Shown here: one piece after another, positions 41,563 through 48,689 of the stretch
How positions within the stretch are numbered: the stretch's first letter is position 1
How the letters are laid out: each line of letters starts with the position of its first letter
From: a virus
IMG/VR virus record: IMGVR_UViG_3300010391_000093
Location: 1 to 48,738 of that record
Length of the DNA: 48,738 nucleotides
Strand: one strand, 5' to 3'
Translations under genes and position numbers: made by a program
Notes under the pieces: generated by a model
Seen by the model: the letters and a program-made list of their open reading frames with translations, nothing else
Databases searched by the model: none
Told to the model about the DNA's origin: nothing

Positions 41563-41635
41563 TGGCACGGCGCTAGGGTGTCGAACCCCACAGGGCCGGT
41601 TTTGGAGACCAGCCTGCGCCCGGCGCGCACCGCGT
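41563..41635 (-). tRNA. tRNA-Trp(CCA)-like, degenerate
   Basis: The anticodon arm CTGGT-CTCCAAA-ACCGG (anticodon CCA), T arm TGGGG-TTCGACA-CCCTA and an encoded G-CCA are clear. The acceptor stem pairs only partly with either possible 5' end and the D arm is short and GC-rich. It may be a decayed or non-canonical tRNA-Trp. The exact 5' end is uncertain. Confidence 0.55.
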
Positions 41636-41643
41636 GTCACAGT

Positions 41644-42177
41644 TTAGCCGATCTTCCGATCGATGGCTCGCACCACCCCATCGAGACGATCGACCAGCAT
41701 GTCGTTCGCGCACTCCTGGCAAAGGGTCAACCCTGCGCGGGCGGCCTGGCTCCCGTGTCCGGAACGCATCCGATCCTTGTGCCGAGTCTCCGCGACTTCC
41801 TCCTTGGCGGCCCAGCAGGTTTCGGTCACGTGCGCGCGCGAGAATTCGTCCTGGGCTTCGACGCTCTCCGGCCACCAGTAGAATCGGAGGCCTTCCAAGC
41901 TAGCGACGTTCACCTGAGGCTGGGCCGGGGGCGCTTCCTCCGGCGGAGTGTCCGCGACCTGACCGCCCTTCCAGAGCTTCTCCAGGTCGGCGAGGCCGCG
42001 CTTGCCAATCGGCATGAACAGCGGAGTGGTCTTGCTTGCCTCGGTCGGAAGCGCCCCGCGGTAGCCGAGCGCCCGGCGCTGCCTGCGATTGATCGTCCGC
42101 ACGTCGACCGTCTGCGGTGCGCGGGTGATCTTGGTCGCCTCGGATGTGGGCTGTGGTTCAGTCCCCTGCATGGTCAA
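41644..42177 (-). CDS. Hypothetical protein, 177 aa
   Basis: Unrecognised. N-terminal third rich in Thr/Pro and then basic (TINRRQRRALGYRG), central Pro/Glu-rich linker, and a C-terminal part with ETCWAAKEEV and LTLCQECANDML, possibly a Cys-pair metal site. Ends 9 nt before the tRNA array, so both may share one transcript. Confidence 0.55.
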   Translation of the reverse strand: MTMQGTEPQPTSEATKITRAPQTVDVRTINRRQRRALGYRGALPTEASKTTPLFMPIGKRGLADLEKLWKGGQVADTPPEEAPPAQPQVNVASLEGLRFYWWPESVEAQDEFSRAHVTETCWAAKEEVAETRHKDRMRSGHGSQAARAGLTLCQECANDMLVDRLDGVVRAIDRKIG

Positions 42178-42481
42178 GCTCCTCGATCATGACCTCAGAA
42201 GTCGGAGCCTGCTCTCCCTCCGGAGCCTTCCGCATCTCCACCGTGCAACGGGTGCAGTAGTAGCCATCAGGTCCGACGATCAGCTTCTGAGTGATCGAGT
42301 AAACCTGAGGCATCGCATCGGATGCCGCGCCCTCCACCGGGCGAACCATGATCTCCTCGGTCGGGCCGATCCCGAGGTGTTGCCGCCAGTTGTGCTGCTG
42401 CGGGATCCGCGCCGCGATCATGTCCCCGCGCGGGCGCAGGTCAAAGACCTCCGGGCAGAACAAGCGTGGGTCGTTAGGCAA
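42158..42481 (-). CDS. Hypothetical protein with CxxC, 107 aa
   Basis: Unrecognised. It has a GYYCTRCTVEMRK pair near residue 75 and an acidic C-terminus. The likely start is the TTG at 42481, overlapping the stop of the membrane protein gene by 8 nt, with no clear ribosome binding site. An internal ATG at 42421 is an alternative. Overlaps the next gene by 20 nt. Confidence 0.5.
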   Translation of the reverse strand: MPNDPRLFCPEVFDLRPRGDMIAARIPQQHNWRQHLGIGPTEEIMVRPVEGAASDAMPQVYSITQKLIVGPDGYYCTRCTVEMRKAPEGEQAPTSEVMIEELDHAGD

Positions 42482-42800
42482 CGGAGGTGCCGCGCGTAAA
42501 GATGCCAGCGATCACGTTCAACACGATCATGCCCGCCGCCGCTGGGAAGAAGCCAACGTCGTAGCCGAATACCGGCGCGACCAAGGTGATCGCGAAGGCG
42601 GGGATCAGGATCCGCACCGCAAGTCCGTAGGCGACCAAGCCGAAGACAATGCCACCGACAAGGGCAACCGCGTCTCGCATGGTGTGATCCTTCCGCCTAG
42701 CAGCGATCACCTCTGCCCGGCGCGTGTTTCGGCGGGCGCGCCTACCATTGGTCACCCGTGCATCCGCGATCTCTGCGGCCTCAAACTCGTTCCCAAACAC
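42474..42800 (-). CDS. Small membrane protein, holin-like topology
   Basis: 108 aa. A charged N-terminal 40 residues (RRARRNTRRAEVIAARRK) precede two hydrophobic helices, AVALVGGIVFGLVAYGLAV and a second from about residue 65 to 100. This resembles holins or small inner-membrane phage proteins. It lies far from the other lysis genes. The GTG at 42800 has GGAGG 5 nt ahead, and a TACCAT box stands 25 nt upstream. A GTG two codons earlier overlaps the ribosome site. Confidence 0.5.
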   Translation of the reverse strand: MFGNEFEAAEIADARVTNGRRARRNTRRAEVIAARRKDHTMRDAVALVGGIVFGLVAYGLAVRILIPAFAITLVAPVFGYDVGFFPAAAGMIVLNVIAGIFTRGTSVA

Positions 42801-42825
42801 AGTCACCTCCTTCGCTCTCGATGTG

Positions 42826-42831
42826 ATGGTA
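42826..42831 (-). promoter_or_regulatory. Promoter-like TACCAT box before the membrane protein
   Basis: Third copy of the TACCAT box with exactly 25 nt to the start codon. It overlaps the short gap between two genes and shares GTACCATC with the copies at 17815 and 18803. Confidence 0.4.
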
Positions 42832-42836
42832 CTTCG

Positions 42837-43064
42837 TTACTCGACCGGCAGCGTACCATCGAACAGCCGCCGGAGCAAGCCGCGCAGATGAGCGATCCTG
42901 GTCTGAGCAACCGCCAGCGCGAAACGTGAAGGTCGACGTTGTAGGCCATCCTCGGCGATCTCGGACATAAATTCGATGCCTTGGACCAATTGCGTGATCA
43001 AGCCGGTCATCTTGACCTCGACGCCAGCGCGTTCGTTCGAGGAGCAAACGCCGCCCACCCACAT
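42837..43064 (-). CDS. Hypothetical protein, possibly frameshifted at its start
   Basis: 75 aa from the ATG at 43064. The frame is open and reads like protein for another 38 codons upstream (YLAGLQEQADQEREANPQYK is visible) but has no start codon before a TGA at 43181. A well-formed start with GAGGAGG sits at 43182 in another frame. An indel in the first codons would join them. The visible product is helical. Unknown function. Confidence 0.4.
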   Translation of the reverse strand: MWVGGVCSSNERAGVEVKMTGLITQLVQGIEFMSEIAEDGLQRRPSRFALAVAQTRIAHLRGLLRRLFDGTLPVE

Positions 43065-43200
43065 CGCGATCGAGCCTTGGAGTTTGTATTGAGGATTAGC
43101 CTCTCGTTCCTGGTCGGCTTGCTCCTGTAGCCCGGCCAGGTAACGGTCTCGACTCTCCCCTCCAGCTTTCCATTGTGGTCATGGGGACTGCCTCCTCTCC

Positions 43201-43224
43201 TAATATCCACCACGGTGGATATTA
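43201..43224. promoter_or_regulatory. 11-bp inverted repeat, operator or RNA hairpin
   Basis: TAATATCCACC-AC-GGTGGATATTA, a perfect inverted repeat just 6 nt before the GGAGAGGAGG ribosome site of the start at 43182. A shared 19-bp core recurs in the methyltransferase gene at 17470-17488. In RNA it could hide the ribosome site, in DNA it could bind a dimeric repressor. Gap region 43183-43328 also holds a possible 11-codon leader ORF starting at 43268. Confidence 0.5.
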
Positions 43225-43328
43225 TCTATTGATCACCCTGCTGATCCTCTACAGGGCGTGGGGGTCATGGTGTGCTGCTCCCACCACCGTGCTGACAGTC
43301 AGATGGTACCGAGGGTTGATGCAAATGA

Positions 43329-43484
43329 TCACCAGAAGCGCACGTTAAATTTCGACCGCTGTATTTGGGCACGCTTGCGGATGGCGTTCTTGAGGGCTTG
43401 GGCCGCCCGCGGCTGCCACCCGTGTGTGCGTACCTTCGGGGGCTTGCGCTTGGCGTCCCTCCGCTCCGCGTGCTCGTCGGTCAT
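43329..43484 (-). CDS. Small basic protein, 51 aa
   Basis: Starts MTDEHAERRDAKRKPP and is rich in Arg and Lys throughout. A likely nucleic-acid binder. The ATG at 43484 overlaps the previous stop as ATGA. Confidence 0.5.
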   Translation of the reverse strand: MTDEHAERRDAKRKPPKVRTHGWQPRAAQALKNAIRKRAQIQRSKFNVRFW

Positions 43485-43714
43485 GGTTCCACCGCGAATC
43501 CCTGCGCCAGCAGCCGCCGCCGGAGGTGCTCGCGCCATTCTGGATTCGCTAGGCGCTCGACGCCGTTGCAGCGGCTACTTGTAAGCACGAGCCGCCGTCG
43601 CCCCGTGTGGTAGCGAATTGGGCGCACAGGGCCTCGGACAGCCACGTACGCGCCTCTCTCGGTGCGCAGCGCCCCGTCGGGCAACTGGGCGAAGGGGCCG
43701 CCGTGAACCGGCAT
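43481..43714 (-). CDS. Hypothetical protein, 77 aa
   Basis: Start at the ATG of 43714, with GGAGG 8 nt upstream and a 3-base region of contact with the helicase stop (TGAGATG). The frame upstream of this start is antisense-like. Arg-rich with RCNGVERLANPEWREHLRRR near the end. Unassigned. May act with the helicase encoded upstream. Confidence 0.5.
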   Translation of the reverse strand: MPVHGGPFAQLPDGALRTERGAYVAVRGPVRPIRYHTGRRRLVLTSSRCNGVERLANPEWREHLRRRLLAQGFAVEP

Positions 43715-43715
43715 C

Positions 43716-45845
43716 TCAGTTGCCTCCGGCATGCTGCGGGTGCGGCAGGCCGAAGTGCTCGGCGCAAGTCGGCCCGTAGCCGACCTCGATTGACCCGGCT
43801 TCAGTAAGCGCCTTGGCGCAGAAGCAGCAGTTGCCAGTGCGCTGGCCATAGACCTGGGCGGTCCCCGCGGGGTCGCGCGCCAGCTTGTCCAGCAGATCCC
43901 GTGCCTCGTCCGAGAAGCTCGGCTGGAAGAAGGTCTGGCCGTTGCGGCTGATGCGCCCGAACCACTGGCCGCTCCCATAGGGGCCGCCGTCAGTAACGCT
44001 CACCGAGCCTGGCTCCTTGGACCCGGCCCCCGCCAGGCTAAGGACAATCGGCCAGCCCTCGCCCGTGGCCAGCCGGATCTTCGGGAACTTCAGCCCGGCG
44101 CTGCGCGCGCGCTGCAGAAGCTCCACGATCGGGTAGAGGCCTGTGAGGACCTTTACCGTAGGCGAGGCCGCAACAGAGGGCTGTGTGGCCGCCTGTGCGC
44201 CTTGTGCGGTGGGAATCAGGAGTCCCGCATTGGTAAGCTGCTCCCGGAGTAACACCTCGTCGATCAGGGCGGAAACCTGCGGCTTGGTCGCGCCCTCCGG
44301 GACCATGATCCCGAGGCGTCGGGCGAACTGGATCTGGGCGTAGGTAGCAGGGGCCTCGCTGGTCCGCCACGAGGCGTTGCGGTCGGTGAGTGGGCTCGGC
44401 TCGGCATAGTCCTGCGCGATGCCCTGCGCTACCTCCAGGTCGACCGCCCGATCGAACAGCTGCTCAAGTACCGGCACCCCCGAGGAGCGGGTGCTCATCT
44501 TGATCGGGATCAGGCCATCGCCTTCCGGCCGGAGGATCGCCCAGGCATTCTGGGTGATGCGCGCCGTGAGCAGGCCATCGGGACCAGTGATCCAGATCAG
44601 GGGGAGCCGGTTGAACAGGTCCACCTTCTGGGCCTTGGCCGCAAGTTCCGCCGCCTCGTCCGCGGTGAGCAATTCGGTCGCGCGCCCGGCGATCCCGAAC
44701 AAGTCGAGAAGCTCCCCGTCCAGGCGCGCTCGTTCTCCGGCCTTGGCTCCTTCCTCGCCCGCGAGTGAGGGGAGGCTGGCTAGGTTGTGCTTCGTGCTCA
44801 GGTCCGCGAAGTCGAGGACCAGGCAGTCGACCTTGCCCGTGGCGTTGCGCGCGCCGCGCCCGACCATCTGCTGGTAGAGTCCGCCGCTTTGAGTGGGCCG
44901 CGCCATGAGGATGCAGTCGATCGCGGGCTCGTCATAACCCTCGGTGAGAACCATGCAGTTCGTGAGGACTGGTAGGTCCCCTCGGTGGAAGGCCGCGAGA
45001 ATGGCAGCGCGCTCGTCCGCCGGAGTCGATCCGAGTACGGTCTCCGCGGTGATCCCCTCGGCGATGAAGGCATCCCGAAGCGCGACCGCGTGGGCGACGT
45101 CGACGCAGAAGGCAACAGTGCGCTCGCGCCCGCCCGCGTGCTGCTTCCAGGCCTCAACGATCAGATTGTTGCGCGCCTCGGTGTTCACCGCCGCCGCAAG
45201 TTCTCCCTCGGCGAAGTCGCCGCCTCGGCTGCGGACGTCATTGAGATCGGTCTTGGTCGGAACCCGCAGGCCGGTGACGCGCGCGAGGTGCCCGATCCGC
45301 ATCAGGTCGAGCAGGCCAGTGTGGTGGACGATCTCCTCGTACACCGCGTCCAGGCCCTGCTTGTCGCCCCGGCTAGGGGTGGCGGTCAGGCCGAGTAGAA
45401 GCTCCGCACCAACCGCCGCGATGGTCGCCATCCGGGTCGGGGCCGCGCTGTGGTGCGCCTCGTCCTCGATGTGCAGGACCGGGCGATCAGAGCGATGAAG
45501 AACCTCGGTCAACTGGTCGAGGCGCTTCTGGCTCGCTAGGGTCTGGGCGCTCGCCACGATGATGTCCGCGTCGAGCTCGTTGCGCTCCGCCTTGACCACG
45601 CCGATCCGTAGATCGGGGTTGATCTGCTGGAAGGACCGCACAGACTGATTCACCAGTTCATCCCGGTGGACCACCATCAATGTGCGCCAGCCGAGGCGCT
45701 TGATCAGGTGAGCGGCCAGGTAGGTCTTGCCTGCGCCGGTGGGCAGCGCCACCAGCTGTCGGCGGATGCCGCGTTCCTTCGCCTCCAGGACCGCATCGAG
45801 TGCAGCCTGTTGGTAGGGGCGGAGCGGAATCGTGCTGCTGGACAT
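43716..45845 (-). CDS. SF2 DEAH-box helicase with C-terminal zinc module
   Basis: 709 aa. Motif I LPTGAGKTYLAAHLI, motif II IEDEAHHSA, motif III LTATPSRGD, and motif VI MVGRGARNATGK define an SF2 DEAH helicase of the type also seen in UvsW and restriction-like proteins. The C-terminal 70 residues hold a GNCCFCAKALT...GYGPTCAEHFG Cys-rich module, as found in phage and DUF6011-type proteins. It may unwind replication or recombination intermediates, or counter R-loops. It sits outside the replication cluster. The ATG at 45845 follows AGGAGG. Confidence 0.85.
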   Translation of the reverse strand: MSSSTIPLRPYQQAALDAVLEAKERGIRRQLVALPTGAGKTYLAAHLIKRLGWRTLMVVHRDELVNQSVRSFQQINPDLRIGVVKAERNELDADIIVASAQTLASQKRLDQLTEVLHRSDRPVLHIEDEAHHSAAPTRMATIAAVGAELLLGLTATPSRGDKQGLDAVYEEIVHHTGLLDLMRIGHLARVTGLRVPTKTDLNDVRSRGGDFAEGELAAAVNTEARNNLIVEAWKQHAGGRERTVAFCVDVAHAVALRDAFIAEGITAETVLGSTPADERAAILAAFHRGDLPVLTNCMVLTEGYDEPAIDCILMARPTQSGGLYQQMVGRGARNATGKVDCLVLDFADLSTKHNLASLPSLAGEEGAKAGERARLDGELLDLFGIAGRATELLTADEAAELAAKAQKVDLFNRLPLIWITGPDGLLTARITQNAWAILRPEGDGLIPIKMSTRSSGVPVLEQLFDRAVDLEVAQGIAQDYAEPSPLTDRNASWRTSEAPATYAQIQFARRLGIMVPEGATKPQVSALIDEVLLREQLTNAGLLIPTAQGAQAATQPSVAASPTVKVLTGLYPIVELLQRARSAGLKFPKIRLATGEGWPIVLSLAGAGSKEPGSVSVTDGGPYGSGQWFGRISRNGQTFFQPSFSDEARDLLDKLARDPAGTAQVYGQRTGNCCFCAKALTEAGSIEVGYGPTCAEHFGLPHPQHAGGN

Positions 45846-45933
45846 CGTGCCTCCTAGCCGGGTTTAGGGAGAGTATCGGTCCTGGCCGCGGCCCCGCGCA
45901 GATGAGCCGCGACCGAGATCCTATGAAGAGTGC

Positions 45934-46065
45934 CTATATAGTCTCTTGTGGCAACGGGCTGTACTCAACGATCTCTCGCAAGCCTTGGGGGCCAAGCGCG
46001 CGAAGGTACTCTCGCACGGCATCGCCGACCTCGCTTTGCGTGTAGAGCCGTTCTGTCTGGATCAC
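45934..46065 (-). CDS. Small hypothetical protein, 43 aa
   Basis: Starts at a GTG (VIQTERLYTQSEVG) and continues VREYLRALGPQGLREIVEY, a sensible amphipathic helix. No strong ribosome site. Fills an otherwise empty gap between the helicase and the 79-aa gene. The stretch 45846-45933 shows no gene, only a GGCCGCGGCC palindrome and possible AT-rich promoter sequence near 45935. Confidence 0.4.
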   Translation of the reverse strand: MIQTERLYTQSEVGDAVREYLRALGPQGLREIVEYSPLPQETI

Positions 46066-46090
46066 AGCAGCCGGGTGCCGGGCGCGCCCT

Positions 46091-46330
46091 TCATCTCATC
46101 GCGGGCCGCGGCATTGCACATACCGCACTCCGTTTGCTGTGCGCTGGTGCACGTCCAGGGTCCGCTTGGTAGGCGAGGCTGTACACGCGCTTTCGGGTCC
46201 GGTCGTCGCCTTCAGGAGACTGGTGCTCAACCGGAACGGGAATCCACTCGTGGAGTGGCAGTCCGCGCATCCAGGCGGTAAGCCCGGTTCTGAAGGCTCC
46301 GGTGTTGAAGGGAAGGGGGTTAGGCTCCAT
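46091..46330 (-). CDS. Hypothetical protein, 79 aa
   Basis: Start ATG at 46330 with a perfect AAGGAGG site 5 nt upstream. Sequence begins MEPNPLPFNTGAFRTGLTAW and contains a basic Arg-rich middle. Unrecognised. Confidence 0.55.
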   Translation of the reverse strand: MEPNPLPFNTGAFRTGLTAWMRGLPLHEWIPVPVEHQSPEGDDRTRKRVYSLAYQADPGRAPAHSKRSAVCAMPRPAMR

Positions 46331-46341
46331 TGAATGCCTCC

Positions 46342-46592
46342 TTAGAACCGCGCGCGGCTCCGCATGAACTTGCTGAGTTGAACCAGGTCACCGAACATCG
46401 GCTGGGCATCGGCGCGGTGCACCTGGCGGGGCGTGGTCTCGGTGATGCCGGTGCGAGTCCGAGCCTCGCGCAGGCTGATGTAGCCTTCGTCCTCCAGCCA
46501 GACCCGCCGCCCTTGCCGTGGGCGGGGAGCGCTTGCTGGTGGCTCTCGGCTTCGAGGGCTCGCTGAATCCGGGCGTACAGGTCCTTGTTCAC
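46342..46592 (-). pseudogene. Small gene with an apparent frameshift
   Basis: From the GTG at 46592 (AAAGGA 9 nt upstream) the protein starts MNKDLYARIQRALEAE. After about 30 codons this frame becomes low-complexity, while the -1 frame begins to read RRVWLEDEGYISLREARTRTG and ends at a TAA at 46342, 11 nt before the next gene's start and just ahead of its ribosome site. Without a shift, the first frame would run past that start to 46320. The joint lies near 46505-46520, in a run of GGC repeats. Either a real lesion, a programmed shift, or an assembly error. Confidence 0.45.
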
Positions 46593-46655
46593 GGGGCGTG
46601 TCCTTTCGGGTACGCCCAGATCATCGACCCTCGGCGGGGCCGTGCGCATATGAGG

Positions 46656-46661
46656 AGTGTA
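46656..46661 (-). promoter_or_regulatory. Promoter candidate (TACACT) overlapped by operator
   Basis: TACACT, 6 nt before an ATG at 46649 that is in frame with the GTG at 46592. Upstream is the inverted repeat at 46667-46684. Suggests a repressible, near-leaderless promoter. Confidence 0.4.
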
Positions 46662-46666
46662 GGAAA

Positions 46667-46684
46667 TATACCGGAAACGGTATA
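46667..46684. promoter_or_regulatory. 7-bp inverted repeat, possible operator
   Basis: TATACCG-GAAA-CGGTATA lies directly upstream of the TACACT box, in the gap after the terminase gene. An ideal position for a repressor or activator dimer. Confidence 0.4.
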
Positions 46685-46718
46685 CAACGTGGCACCCGGC
46701 AACGGAGGGTGTGGTTTG

Positions 46719-48296
46719 CTAGCGGAGGCCAGCCAGCGGGTCGGGAATCTGCAGTCCCGCGTTCGCACCGCCGAGATCCACGTTCCCGAGGTTGATCCCA
46801 CGCAGGTGCCAGCAGATTGCCCCCGCCACGAACGAGTCTGGCGCGTGCCCATCGCTGCCTGCGCGCAGGTCGTCGTTGGTGGTGTAGCGGTACTCATCAT
46901 AAGCCCAGTCGATCCGTGGCCCGAGGAAGCTGTCATGCTCGACCGCCCGAACATGGTCGTTCAGGATCACGTCGCGCACCGAGCCGACGAGGATGACCGG
47001 CTCCGCCGGGACGTTCAAGAAGTCCGCGTTGACATCGCCCAGGCCGGTCGCATCATGCGCCGCCTTCGCGCCGTGGAACAGATGCACTCGCTCCTCGAAC
47101 GCAGGGAGCATTTCCTTCCAGGACCGACGGCCAAGGCGCACCCAGGAGACGAGCCACCAAGGTGAGACATCCGTGCGGTAGACCGCGATGATCGTCCAGT
47201 CTCGTTTCTTGCCCCAGTCCGCGCCGACCGCGTAGGTGTGATCTGTGCACGGGCGCTTCTTCAGATCCCGTGCCATGCTGTCCGGCATCTTCGTCTTGGA
47301 GCAGCAAGCCATCTCGATCCGCTCGCCCTCGCGCCCGGTATACCGTCCCCACTGTGTATTCCACATCCGCTTGACGGCTTCGCCGTCGATGGCGCGCCCG
47401 ATGATCGATGGCTCTCCGAGCTCGTACTCGACGCGGAACATCTCGTCCGAGACTTCGAGCTTCTTGTTGGCGACCTGGATCGGCTGCAGCCAGCCACCGT
47501 TCTCAACGAGATTCTCCCGGTAGCAGACTTCCGCGATCGGCCAGCCGCGCTCGCGCGCGCGCTCAAGCACCATCGCGAAGGTGCCCTTCGGGTGTTGCCA
47601 AGTGGAACTCAGCGCCGTCTGGGTCGGGAACTGCTCATCGTCGTCGGACATGGTCTGGCCCTGCGCGCCCTCGAACACGTCCTCTGCCATCTCGTCAACC
47701 TCATCCATACGGTTGCGTTGCGGGTGCTTTGAGCGGACGGCGCGGCGGGAAGCGGTGAGGACCTCGCGCTTGGCCCCGGAGATGGGGTAGCGGGTCTCAC
47801 GCGCAATCGGATCCTGGATCAGGCGGTAGAAGGGCTTTTCGTAGAGCTTCCCCTCGAACAGAACATCGCGCTCGTAGATCGTCTCGGACTGTTCGTGGAT
47901 GCGCTTCGATTGCTCAAACGACCCGCCGAGCAGGACGCCGTTCAGCCCATGCAGGCCCTCCAGGGTCGAGACCCCGGCCAGCAGGGTGCTCTTGCCCGCC
48001 AGACCGCGGGAGCCGCGGAGGACGCAGATCGGCATACGGAGACCGGAGCCAGTGATGTAGTCGCGGCCGGAGAACATCGACCAGGCGACGTCGCGCGGGG
48101 AGCTATGGCCCTTGTCGCGGCAGGCGGGGTGAGCGGTAGGTGCGAGTTTCCATCCGAAGAAGGTCTCGAAGTACCACGCTAGTTCGTCGCGATCTTGCGG
48201 GCTGCGCCAATCCGCGAGGCCGCCCGCCGCGTCCTGGAAGCGCAGGATGGAACGGGTGCGAGGGATGGAGGGATCTAGGCGTCGACGCGCTGGCAT
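46719..48296 (-). CDS. terL: Terminase large subunit
   Basis: 525 aa. The DNA packaging motor. ATPase: Walker A-like LRGSRGLAGKSTLL, Walker B RMDEVDEM. Nuclease: GADWGKKRDWTII with its Asp, HDATGLGD, and a C-terminal APDSFVAGAICWHL with the last Asp. The ATG at 48296 follows GGAG by 10 nt. No small terminase was recognised nearby, and the portal gene is 7 kb downstream, an uncommon distance. Confidence 0.85.
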   Translation of the reverse strand: MPARRRLDPSIPRTRSILRFQDAAGGLADWRSPQDRDELAWYFETFFGWKLAPTAHPACRDKGHSSPRDVAWSMFSGRDYITGSGLRMPICVLRGSRGLAGKSTLLAGVSTLEGLHGLNGVLLGGSFEQSKRIHEQSETIYERDVLFEGKLYEKPFYRLIQDPIARETRYPISGAKREVLTASRRAVRSKHPQRNRMDEVDEMAEDVFEGAQGQTMSDDDEQFPTQTALSSTWQHPKGTFAMVLERARERGWPIAEVCYRENLVENGGWLQPIQVANKKLEVSDEMFRVEYELGEPSIIGRAIDGEAVKRMWNTQWGRYTGREGERIEMACCSKTKMPDSMARDLKKRPCTDHTYAVGADWGKKRDWTIIAVYRTDVSPWWLVSWVRLGRRSWKEMLPAFEERVHLFHGAKAAHDATGLGDVNADFLNVPAEPVILVGSVRDVILNDHVRAVEHDSFLGPRIDWAYDEYRYTTNDDLRAGSDGHAPDSFVAGAICWHLRGINLGNVDLGGANAGLQIPDPLAGLR

Positions 48297-48518
48297 CGGT
48301 AAGCCACTCCAGGGTGGTCGGTCCTACCGTGCAGGGACAGGGATGCCCCGCCGGAAGGGTGCAGCGACCCCTCGGGTGGGCGCGCTTGCACGTAGGCCAC
48401 TCCAGTATACGCGACGCGCGCAGTTCACGAACTGTGTAGCTTGTCCGAATCAGGCGCGCGAGGAAGCGCGGATCAATGGAACGCACTGGCCTGGCGTTCA
48501 GTAGTACCCGCCCGCCGC
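48297..48518 (-). other. Gap before terminase with promoter and Cys-rich frame
   Basis: 222 nt without a firm gene. A frame starting at a GTG of 48486 contains CKRAHPRGRCTLPAGHPCPC, which resembles small phage zinc proteins, but it runs 194 nt into the terminase gene in another frame. The interval also holds the inverted repeat AGTTC-GT-GAACT and the TATACT box at 48404. Confidence 0.35.
48404..48409 (-). promoter_or_regulatory. Promoter candidate (TATACT) before the terminase
   Basis: TATACT, about 107 nt before the terminase start. Shares the 13-bp sequence GCGTATACTGGAG with the box in front of the portal gene. Confidence 0.45.
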
Positions 48519-48689
48519 CTAGGCGACTGCATCCTCGACGATCAGCACGTCACCGACATGAGCGGCTCCGTACCGAGGGTAGCCCTCACTCTGCAGTGCG
48601 ACCATGCGCGCGATGCACAGCACGCAGAAGGCGAACTCAGGCAGCGGGGTAAAGCCATCGCAGAACTGGTGGTTCAGACAGCGGATCAC
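48519..48689 (-). CDS. Small Cys-rich protein, 56 aa
   Basis: Start GTG at 48689 with AAGGAGG 4 nt upstream. Four cysteines (IRCLNHQFC and FCVLC) suggest a zinc site. The C-terminus has VGDVLIVEDAVA. The frame is open through the right edge of the window and would join the left-edge gene if the molecule is circular. Confidence 0.55.
   Translation of the reverse strand: MIRCLNHQFCDGFTPLPEFAFCVLCIARMVALQSEGYPRYGAAHVGDVLIVEDAVA

Noticed and set aside
43007-43213. 68-codon frame starting in the inverted repeat
   Set aside because: Its start lies in the palindrome without a ribosome site and its sequence looks out of frame relative to the protein-like reading beside it.
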